NCBI GenBank assembly: GCA_964475205.1
Contig: CAYYVQ010000001.1
Location: 87,151-151,150, forward strand
Direction of reading: 5' to 3'
DNA length: 64,000 nt
Source: CAYSRM01 sp964475205
Lineage (GTDB): Bacteria; Verrucomicrobiota; Kiritimatiellia; UBA8416; CAYSRM01
Below the pieces are notes generated by a model that did no database searches, was not told where the DNA came from, and saw nothing but the letters and a program-made list of their open reading frames with translations. A program made the translations under genes and the position numbers. This document shows positions 54,242 to 60,793 of this stretch, piece after piece (positions within the stretch are counted from its first letter, which is position 1; each line of letters starts with the position of its first letter).

Positions 54242-55417
54242 CTAGCGCTTCCCTAAATGCCGCCAGCCCCGCCGAAACGGCAACAGCCAAAGCGGATATC
54301 CGGGCTGCAGTTTTTCCCAGTCCCGACGAGATGCCGAGGTTGTCTGTTGCCATAAACACCGCACCTTTTCCGGCCAGGAATCGCGCAGCAGCAGGACGCA
54401 CCAGGCAGCAGAGGCCGGTGATACGGGAATCCGCTTTTCGCCAACCAGACGTCTTGCCGTCCTGTACAATAGTTTCCGGGAGCCGCTTTGTAGTGGCAAC
54501 GATGCATAATGCGCAGATTCCGATGGCAATAAATCTAATTTTTCACAAAGCGCCAAGGCATAAGAAAGTGTGTTTCGTTGCCGCCACAATCTTGCTGTGT
54601 AAACTAATTCCGGCCACTCATCAGGGGTAAGGCGGCAGGCAAGTCCTGCGACATCAGCAACATTGCGCAGTGTGGGCCACCCTTCCTCTGTGCCGTGCAT
54701 ACAGGCCAGCAACGTCATGGCGATACGATCCGGCGCCTGCCAGACGGTTCCGCCTGCCTTGTCCATCGTTAGAGGTGAGAGTCGCTGCTGAACCTTCTCA
54801 ATATCAGCGGCTCGTGCAATACGGTGCGAAATCGGGACCGGTTTGATGTCCATAAAGCGGTGATGCTCATCCTCAAACAGCCAATCTTGTTGAGACTCCG
54901 CATAGGCACGATGGAGATCTGGATTTGACGGACCGCCGACTTGTCGGTATCCGACCGTGGTTAAGATACGCGATGCTTCCGGCAGTTGTTCTGCGGAAAT
55001 GATAGCATCCATATCCTCCACCTGGCGCATGGCGGCATCGTCATAGGCCAGCATTGCGAGCGCGGGCCCCTTGATCGGAATGGCGCAGATATCGGCGGTT
55101 GCAAAATCCGCTTGCGCCTGTGTCCATCCATCTATGACATGCAGGTTATACGCGACGGCCCGCCGATAGAGGGAATCCAGTTGGTTCCAGAAGGAATCCG
55201 GCCATGCGGTGACACTGTCTGGGTGTTCGCGCCGCAGGGTCCGAAGCCACAACCGCACCAGCGGAATCATGCGCTCCACGCGAATAGCCTCCAGTAAGGC
55301 ATTGCTATCCGAAAGGCGCGGCGTGAGCGTTGCCAGTTCGGACAGCGTTTGCTCCCGGCGCGAATCAAATGATGATCGCGCACAGAGCAGGAAGAATTGG
55401 CGTAGGGGAGTGGGCAT
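54242..55417 (-). CDS. Nucleotidyltransferase-family protein of lasso/RiPP clusters
   Basis: 391 aa from ATG 55417. It matches the uncharacterised nucleotidyltransferase family found beside lasso-peptide genes: AICAIPIKGPALAMLAYDD, RQVEDMDAII with paired acidic residues, VGYRQVGG, DIKPVPISHRIA. May modify the peptide by nucleotidylation or sense it; the substrate is unknown. Start region overlaps a heptad-like stretch (CGCCCAC units). An earlier GTG start at 55465 would overlap the upstream peptidase. Confidence 0.78.
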   Translation of the reverse strand: MPTPLRQFFLLCARSSFDSRREQTLSELATLTPRLSDSNALLEAIRVERMIPLVRLWLRTLRREHPDSVTAWPDSFWNQLDSLYRRAVAYNLHVIDGWTQAQADFATADICAIPIKGPALAMLAYDDAAMRQVEDMDAIISAEQLPEASRILTTVGYRQVGGPSNPDLHRAYAESQQDWLFEDEHHRFMDIKPVPISHRIARAADIEKVQQRLSPLTMDKAGGTVWQAPDRIAMTLLACMHGTEEGWPTLRNVADVAGLACRLTPDEWPELVYTARLWRQRNTLSYALALCEKLDLLPSESAHYASLPLQSGSRKLLYRTARRLVGEKRIPVSPASAAWCVLLLRDSWPEKVRCLWQQTTSASRRDWEKLQPGYPLWLLPFRRGWRHLGKR

Positions 55418-55440
55418 GGGTGTCGGTGGGCGGTGGGCGA

Positions 55441-56168
55441 TTAGCGTTGAAAGCGGAGTCGCCACGGTTCGCTTTGTGAATCTCGGGTTGCCAGCGCCTT
55501 TCCGTGCCAGCTTATTTTGTGAATGTTGTTTTCATCCGGGCCTGCATACCGCCCCTGATAGACACCCGGCATTCGGACCAGGAATGCCGCAAATGGCGTG
55601 TCGCCAAACCGTTGCCGGATTGGTCGGACCATCCAGGCGGGAAGACTCAGTAATCGTCTGCGGAGGCGATTGGTGCAAAGTTGCCAAAGTCCCCGGCGTC
55701 CACCGGCAACCGGAATCCGCCGATTGCCGCGAATGACTTCGTTCACCTTGCCGCGATAGGTTTCCGGAGTGACGAGCTCAGCATCGCATACCGGGGAACG
55801 ATCCCCGCGTGTGCGCAGCCCATCGGGTAGCCTTTCAATAACTCGATGAATCACATCCTCGGGATGCCGCGGCGAAGCGAATACAATGATATCACCGGGG
55901 TGAAGGTTCTCAAAGGGGCAATCGGTAAGCAGAACCTGATCGCCCGAACANNNNNNNNNNNNNNNNNNNNNNNNNNNNNNNNNNNNNNNNNNNNNNNNNN
56001 NNNNNNNNNNNNNNNNNNNNNNNNNNNNNNNNNNNNNNNNNNNNNNNNNNCGGGGTGAAGGTTCTCAAAGGGGCAATCGGTAAGCAGAACCTGATCGCCC
56101 GAACATAAAACCCCCGACATGCTGGAGCCGGAATAAGGACGTACATTTCTTGTGACGGATGAATGCAT
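55441..56168 (-). CDS. S26 signal-peptidase-like protease, split by a spurious gap
   Basis: If the 100 N and one copy of the 55-bp duplicated flank are removed, the gene is 573 nt and reads 190 aa in one frame from ATG 56168. Motifs: SGSSMSGVL with nucleophile Ser, GDQVLLTD, LHPGDIIVF, VIHRVIE with His in the place of the usual Lys (the SipW/archaeal Ser/His type), and TRGDRSPVCD. Such peptidases accompany lasso and related RiPP clusters, so it may cut the precursor leader. It starts 22 nt after the precursor stop. Confidence 0.78.
55896..55950. repeat. 55-bp duplicated gap flank, left copy
   Basis: Identical to 56051-56105 on the far side of the N run. It starts CGGGGTGAAGGTTCTCAAAG. Interpreted as the unmerged overlap of two contigs, not biology. 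Confidence 0.93.
55951..56050. other. Assembly gap (100 N), probably spurious
   Basis: Both flanks end in the same 55 bp, and collapsing the repeat restores an open protease gene. The gap probably reflects two contigs overlapping by one assembly k-mer. Confidence 0.95.
56051..56105. repeat. 55-bp duplicated gap flank, right copy
   Basis: Exact copy of 55896-55950. Confidence 0.93.
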
Positions 56169-56190
56169 CTATAGGACACACTGTAATCCA

Positions 56191-56475
56191 TTAACCGGGA
56201 GAAGTGCAACCCCATCCGGCCTCTGACCCCGCAGAGTAGCAGGTTTTCTCTGCCGTATTCCCGCTCTCTTCACAGTTGCCGCTTGCAATACTACCCGGCC
56301 CGCAAAACGGTTCGGAATTTGGATCATTCCCTTCAGGACAACTTCCCCCAGCAAAGTCACCCATATCACAACTGTCGCTCGCCCCACTACCTGTGGAACA
56401 CCCCTCACCATGGACAGGTTTGAGCGAGCCCATATCCATTACAACAGGTTTTTGGTATTTAGGTTTTGAGTTCAT
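56191..56475 (-). CDS. Putative RiPP precursor peptide, seven periodic cysteines
   Basis: 94 aa from ATG 56475, with a GGAG ribosome site 8 nt upstream. The N-terminal leader contains YQKPVVMDMGSL (residues 7-18), matching the YxxPxLxxxG pattern by which PqqD-type (RRE) domains bind lasso leaders. The core from residue 25 on is Gly/Ser/Asn/Glu-rich with Cys at 26, 36, 46, 58, 68, 79 and 90, a spacing of 10-12. No signal peptide. Flanked by the kinase and protease genes of the operon. Probable thioether-crosslink substrate of the two radical SAM enzymes; this is inferred from context. Confidence 0.8.
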   Translation of the reverse strand: MNSKPKYQKPVVMDMGSLKPVHGEGCSTGSGASDSCDMGDFAGGSCPEGNDPNSEPFCGPGSIASGNCEESGNTAEKTCYSAGSEAGWGCTSPG

Positions 56476-56534
56476 TCCTTACTCCATAATTAAATACTAA
56501 TCAATTCTTATTCTTTAAACGCTTTCCTGTAAAG

Positions 56535-57098
56535 TCAAATTGATTTGCAAGCAGCCATCTTTTTACCAACAATCTCTAGAATCAACCATACTGTATCAGT
56601 TTCCAGTGTACAGTACAAGTCCATTGCACGGATTGCTTTTGCCAGCACTGCAGCCCCCTGAAAAAAACGCAATCCACAAACAGGATCATAAGGAGAGCTG
56701 TGTCCAGCCACTTCCAGCCAGGCTTGCACCAATTTTGCGCAGGTTTCCGATGGAGCCAATGGCATACAGGCAGGCTGCCTGGCTTTATAAACACTGAACC
56801 ATATACAAATTGGCGCGCTTGTAATGGATTCATTGCAAGCACAACGGTTATGCTCAAGACGGTCAACCGTAAAGCCGGCATCTTCACAATTCCAGACATC
56901 ACCGCATTTGTTGACCCATACAGTGTCATCCGCCATAATGGGCCATCCAGTATGACGTGATACCAGCGAGGCCATGGTGCTTTTCCCTGCACGCGAAGGC
57001 CCCGAAAATAAAACAACACCAACAGGTGTGATAACGGCCGATGCATGCAACATAAAGCGATTAGCCGATACTTGGAACTTTTCGCTGACAGGATTCAT
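56535..57098 (-). CDS. HPr-kinase-like protein of the RiPP operon
   Basis: 187 aa. P-loop GPSRAGKST (about residues 33-41), preceded by MLHASAVITP and followed by the ADDTVW motif with acidic residues, as in HPr kinase/phosphorylase relatives. Lasso-peptide and SynChlorMet-type clusters encode similar kinases, which in lasso systems phosphorylate the peptide tail. Cys-rich for its size. It sits directly upstream of the precursor; a 59-bp spacer separates them. The target Ser or Thr is unknown. Confidence 0.78.
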   Translation of the reverse strand: MNPVSEKFQVSANRFMLHASAVITPVGVVLFSGPSRAGKSTMASLVSRHTGWPIMADDTVWVNKCGDVWNCEDAGFTVDRLEHNRCACNESITSAPICIWFSVYKARQPACMPLAPSETCAKLVQAWLEVAGHSSPYDPVCGLRFFQGAAVLAKAIRAMDLYCTLETDTVWLILEIVGKKMAACKSI

Positions 57099-57118
57099 AG
57101 TCTAATTGCTGCTTCTTA

Positions 57119-57296
57119 CTGCGGCAAAGCCGCTGTGGAGTGCCTGCCTGTGCCGATACGGCAGACAGGCGGCAACTCGCTGCCGCTCTCAAGCCCGCGA
57201 TTCATCGCGGGCTTCTTTCTCTAATAGTGAGGCGACCCAGCTCGCCTCGTTAAAAGCGCGAGCCAGCTTGCGCACTCCATAGCGGCTACGCCGCAT
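57119..57296. repeat. 178-bp nested-hairpin MITE-like element
   Basis: Ends are inverted repeats: 57119-57143 (starting CTGCGGCAAAGCCGCTGTGG) matches the inverse of 57272-57296 at 21 of 25 bases. Inside are further stems: AAGCCCGCGAT/ATCGCGGGCTT at 57191-57214, GAGGCGA/TCGCCTC at 57229-57248 and GCGCGAGC/GCTTGCGC at 57256-57273. It lies between the second radical SAM gene and the kinase gene and may tune operon mRNA stability or termination. Confidence 0.7.
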
Positions 57297-57301
57297 TTGT
57301 T

Positions 57302-58486
57302 TTAAAAACTCCGTCTTCGGGTTTGTGGAAATTCTCCATGTTCGTCGGCATCAAGGCACAATATACTTGGCGCGATCAGATTTCCGGATCTAAGATAATT
57401 CATTGCCAGACACCCCGTCCGGCAGCGCCCCGCATGAACACAGTCATCACAGATTCCAGGCCACGGACCACGCAACTTGGTTCGTAACTTTTTTAAGCCG
57501 GGATGATTTATCCAGACCTCCCTCAGATTATCCTCGCCAAGTTTCCCGTAGGTCAGTTCAGGCACTTCGCGACCAACCCCGCACATGGCCATGTGGCCGG
57601 TACCCAGCAAACCCAGGATGCTTTCCACATTGCAGACCCCACGCCACTTCTCCCCCAGTAGATCACGTACGCTTAACAACGCCATCGGAGCACCAATGAA
57701 GAGGCGGATCTTGCTACGCTGTTGCAATTCCCCGTTGACGTAGCGAATGAGTTCACGTGTTTCCCGTGCGTTCAATGCCTCGCCCTGCTCGTGCAGCTTG
57801 TGCCCGCGGCCGGCGTTTGTCACCGGATTGAACTTTACCGATCCGGCGCCAAGCCCGGTCGCGAACTTAACCATGTCATCGACTTCGTTGATGTTGCCGT
57901 GATGCGGCGACATAATCACCTGTGGCCGGTAGCCCACAGCGACGAGCTGCCGGATACCATTGACGGCACGGTCGAAAGCCCCCTTGACTCCACGGAATGC
58001 ATCGTGCGATGCAGGATTGACACTATCGAGGCTGACGCTGATGAAGCCGATCTTGGCTTTCTCGTATAGAAAACGGGCGGCGTCTGCGTCAATCAGCGTT
58101 CCATTCGTTTCCATGTCCATGCCCAGATTCGCTTCCCGGATCAGCATGGCCACCTCGCGGAATTGCGGATGCAGCATCGGCTCGCCTCCGGTCAGCTTGA
58201 CATGCCGCAGGCCCATTGGTTTCGCGGTTTCGATAGCATCCCGTAATTGTTCAAGGTCCACACAATCGCCCGGTTGTGGCTGGCCATTGACAAATGTCGG
58301 TGTAATCCAGCAATGGCGGCAGCACAGATTGCAACCAGTCGTCAGGTAGAGATAAAACGATCGCAGTGGCGGAACGCCTTTGGGAAGGTCCGGTTTTATG
58401 GGAGCCTCTACCCGGGCGGGGGATTGCTCGGCAATAAAAAGCGCTTCCGCAGGGTCGCAGCCGGGAAGTTGTGTGTCTGGTTCCAT
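57302..58486 (-). CDS. Radical SAM/SPASM peptide-modifying enzyme (ScmE-like)
   Basis: 394 aa from ATG 58486, preceded by AGGAG that overlaps the upstream stop. Radical SAM cluster motif CNLCCRHC (about residues 52-59), GGEPMLHP, ETNGTLID; C-terminal SPASM cysteines: CNVES, MCGVG, CDDCVHAGRCRTGC and a final CLDAD. Such enzymes make C-S or C-C crosslinks in peptide substrates using a PqqD/RRE partner. It starts 8 nt past the double-PqqD stop, so the pair is coupled. The ScmE name is from memory of the SynChlorMet cassette. Confidence 0.85.
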   Translation of the reverse strand: MEPDTQLPGCDPAEALFIAEQSPARVEAPIKPDLPKGVPPLRSFYLYLTTGCNLCCRHCWITPTFVNGQPQPGDCVDLEQLRDAIETAKPMGLRHVKLTGGEPMLHPQFREVAMLIREANLGMDMETNGTLIDADAARFLYEKAKIGFISVSLDSVNPASHDAFRGVKGAFDRAVNGIRQLVAVGYRPQVIMSPHHGNINEVDDMVKFATGLGAGSVKFNPVTNAGRGHKLHEQGEALNARETRELIRYVNGELQQRSKIRLFIGAPMALLSVRDLLGEKWRGVCNVESILGLLGTGHMAMCGVGREVPELTYGKLGEDNLREVWINHPGLKKLRTKLRGPWPGICDDCVHAGRCRTGCLAMNYLRSGNLIAPSILCLDADEHGEFPQTRRRSF

Positions 58487-58493
58487 GAATCTC

Positions 58494-58778
58494 CTATTCC
58501 TCAACTTCGCCGATGAATCCCTGAACGATCAGACGTTCCAGAAATTCTTTTACATCCTTATCCGCCTCTTCCTGTGTGACCCCATCGTATCGGTCGCACA
58601 AATGTACCGCCAGTTCCGCCCGGTTGCGGGGTTCGGATAGAGCTTGCCACAGTTCCAGCCCGACCGCGTTGATCACCTGGCAGCTTTTCGTATCCGGGTT
58701 GTAAAGCATGGCGCCATCCTCGTCCTCAATTCGGCAGGACACATCGGGATTGGCCAGATAACGTGAGTTTTCATTCAT
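58494..58778 (-). CDS. Possible stand-alone PqqD-like protein from internal start
   Basis: 94 aa from ATG 58778 in the frame of the longer ORF, with GAAGGAGAAC ending about 5 nt before the ATG. It would be a normal-size PqqD-like protein. Offered as an alternative product of the same locus. Confidence 0.5.
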   Translation of the reverse strand: MNENSRYLANPDVSCRIEDEDGAMLYNPDTKSCQVINAVGLELWQALSEPRNRAELAVHLCDRYDGVTQEEADKDVKEFLERLIVQGFIGEVEE

Positions 58779-59132
58779 AAAACAGTTCTCCTTCCATCGA
58801 CATGTACGAAATAGCTGTCGCTTCACCAAGCGTAACGATTCAAGATCATTGAGTAGCTCCGAGATGGTATCCGTCGTAGCTCCGGACAATTCCGGTGGCG
58901 CCCATTCTGAACAACTGGCAACTAAATTATCAATGGATAGCGGCTGACGCAATCTTTCTAACAGCGCGGCTGCGGATTCGTTTAATGCCAGCATGCGGCA
59001 GTCAGCAGCTTGGAAGGCCGTGTCGCCATCGGAAAAAGATGCCAGAGCCACATCATCACGAAGCAGCCAGAGGGCAGTTGGCTGTTGGCCGTTGGCGGCA
59101 ATTGAAGAATCGATTTTAGTCGTTGAGTCCAT
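58494..59132 (-). CDS. Tandem double PqqD-like (RRE) protein
   Basis: 212 aa with two PqqD-like domains in one frame: first about residues 20-108 (LRDDVALASF, CRMLALNESAAALLERL, DLESLRLVKR), second about 119-212 (DEDGAMLYNPDTKSCQVINAVGLELWQAL, VKEFLERLIVQGFI). These domains bind leader peptides for modifying enzymes. An internal ATG at 58778 with an AAGGAG site may also yield the second domain alone. The first residues (NGQQPTALW) are coded by heptad-like units. A fusion or two separate ScmB/ScmD-like proteins are possible. Confidence 0.8.
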   Translation of the reverse strand: MDSTTKIDSSIAANGQQPTALWLLRDDVALASFSDGDTAFQAADCRMLALNESAAALLERLRQPLSIDNLVASCSEWAPPELSGATTDTISELLNDLESLRLVKRQLFRTCRWKENCFMNENSRYLANPDVSCRIEDEDGAMLYNPDTKSCQVINAVGLELWQALSEPRNRAELAVHLCDRYDGVTQEEADKDVKEFLERLIVQGFIGEVEE

Positions 59133-59192
59133 CGTTTATTGCGTTTTGCGGCGCAAGCCGCACCAAACCAACTGCCCACTGCCTACTCCCCC
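59072..59192. repeat. Inverted heptad-type repeats around the double-PqqD start
   Basis: GGGCAGTTGG at about 59072 and its exact inverse CCAACTGCCC near 59163 mark two short runs of 7-bp units (GGCAGTT/TGGCTGT/TGGCCGT; ACTGCCC/ACTGCCT/ACTCCCC). One run codes the N-terminus of the double-PqqD protein; the other supplies the TAG stop of the upstream radical SAM gene. Confidence 0.6.
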
Positions 59193-60625
59193 GGCTCTTT
59201 CCAAGCAAATATCCTATCCCGGGTTTCCGGCGTGATTTCCTTCAAGAATTCGCGATAGCAGTCATCCAGATTCGCGCTGACAAGGTTGCCAGTACGGCTA
59301 TAAGCCGTGGCGGGGCAGCTTCCGTTGCAGACCTCGGCCCACTCGCAATCGCGGCATTCAGGAACCTCCAGCATGGATACCTTTCGACGTTCCTTCAATT
59401 CTTTTAAAACCGGATGGGTTTTCCATATCTGGGTAATAGGATCACAGCCTATTTTTCCTAATTCTATCTGCAGCATGTTACAGGGCGCAATGGTTCCATC
59501 GTGGTGAACTGCCAGTTTATTAAACGCACACCCACAGGCGGTAAGTGACCCCATTCTCCAGTGATTCGGTCGCCATCCCGTGGCCTTAGCCCGCTCCATA
59601 TCACGGAATCGTATCAGGTTGACCTTCGGGCCGGCGGTTGCCTGAATCCGTCCCGGATACCGTTTCTCCAATTGTTCCAGCGCTAGCATGGCCTTGATCT
59701 TATCCGTAACGGTCAGCGTCATTTCCTCACGACGCGTGCAGCCGGCACCCAGTGCGATCGCCTCGTTGCAACTAAAACTCCCCAACCCCACATCCTCCAG
59801 CAACAGCCGGGCCGTGTTCTCGATATCGTTCACATTATGTTGGTTGACCGTCATCCGCACCGTCACGGGAAACCCCGCCTCCTTCAGCAGCCGAAGTCCG
59901 CGCACCGCCTTCTCGAAGCTGCCCGCGCCGCGCGAGGCGTCGTGTACCGCCGCGCAGGAACCGTCGATCGAGACCTGAATCGAGCTCAGGCGTTGACGTC
60001 GCTTGCCCCTGGCAAACTCATCGAGCGTCTTCTCCGTAATCAGGGTGCCGTTGCTCAAAATACTGTAGCGCATCCGGGCCTCGATCAACGCATCGATCAA
60101 TTCCCAGAGATCGGGCCGGGTAAAAACCTCGCCTCCGCTCAGGGTCGCATTCCGTACCGCCAGACTTTTCAGCTCCTGTAGAAACGCCAGCCAGCGCTCC
60201 ATTGGCAGGTCGTTGCGCCCTACCATTTCATCGGCATAGAAGCAATAATCACAATGCAGATTACACTTTCCCGTCAGCGACAGATCAAAATCGCGCGGCG
60301 CCTCACCTATGCACGTATAAGACTCCGCCGACAGCGGTTCAGGCAAAGACGTGTCCAGCGTTTCGGCAAACCCCTCGCTTCGCAACTCATCCGCGAACTC
60401 AGCCGTATCCGCCCGAATCCCGTCACTGACCTTCACCTCGCAGGCCTCAGCCAACCCGGCCGCCAGCCGCTCAATATCAGCCGTGCCATCCATCGCCTGC
60501 CAAAGGATCAGGCCGGTAGCATTGATGACCTTCTCCCGTCCTGTATCCGCATTGAACAGAATCCCATTCTCCCCCTCCGTGCAGCACGACACCGATTCAT
60601 TCCTCTGCCAGAAAGTCCGGGCCAT
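59183..60625 (-). CDS. PqqD-radical SAM/SPASM fusion enzyme (ScmF-like)
   Basis: 480 aa from ATG 60625, with GGGGGGAG 6 nt upstream. N-terminal PqqD-like RRE domain (about residues 1-90: NGILFNADTGREKVINATGLILWQAM), then radical SAM motif CNLHCDYC (about 122-129) with SGGEVF and SNGTLI, then SPASM cysteines in ACGCAFNKL, CNML, ECRDCEWAEVCNGSCP and a final DDC. First visible gene of the RiPP operon. It likely binds the leader through its own RRE and installs crosslinks on the Cys-rich core. Confidence 0.86.
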   Translation of the reverse strand: MARTFWQRNESVSCCTEGENGILFNADTGREKVINATGLILWQAMDGTADIERLAAGLAEACEVKVSDGIRADTAEFADELRSEGFAETLDTSLPEPLSAESYTCIGEAPRDFDLSLTGKCNLHCDYCFYADEMVGRNDLPMERWLAFLQELKSLAVRNATLSGGEVFTRPDLWELIDALIEARMRYSILSNGTLITEKTLDEFARGKRRQRLSSIQVSIDGSCAAVHDASRGAGSFEKAVRGLRLLKEAGFPVTVRMTVNQHNVNDIENTARLLLEDVGLGSFSCNEAIALGAGCTRREEMTLTVTDKIKAMLALEQLEKRYPGRIQATAGPKVNLIRFRDMERAKATGWRPNHWRMGSLTACGCAFNKLAVHHDGTIAPCNMLQIELGKIGCDPITQIWKTHPVLKELKERRKVSMLEVPECRDCEWAEVCNGSCPATAYSRTGNLVSANLDDCYREFLKEITPETRDRIFAWKEPGE

Positions 60626-60695
60626 AGCGCTCCCCCCTATATCATTATTTAAACACATAACTCTCCAATCCCCCGGTTCACAACTCCATTCCCCC

Positions 60696-60793
60696 TTGAG
60701 CCTTGCTCCTTCCCCCCTGCTCCTTGCTCCCTGCTCCTTGCTCCTTGCTCCCTGCTCCTTGCTCCTTTAACCTTGCTCCTTGAACCTTGCTAC
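60696..60793. repeat. Heptanucleotide tandem array, right of RiPP operon
   Basis: Fourteen consecutive 7-base units on the plus strand: TTGAGCC, TTGCTCC, TTCCCCC, CTGCTCC, TTGCTCC, CTGCTCC, TTGCTCC, TTGCTCC, CTGCTCC, TTGCTCC, TTTAACC, TTGCTCC, TTGAACC, TTGCTAC. The left part is intergenic; the right end codes the last residues (ARFKEQG) and stop of the dehydratase. Confidence 0.9.

Noticed and set aside
56191..56475. Lasso peptide precursor
   Set aside because: The leader motif fits, but there is no lasso cyclase or B2 protease in the visible operon, and the Cys-rich 70-residue core is too long.
57191..57220. Possible intrinsic terminator (AAGCCCGCGAT stem with CTTTCT)
   Set aside because: The T-rich side follows the stem only on the plus strand, opposite the operon, and is weak; described instead as part of the nested-hairpin element.
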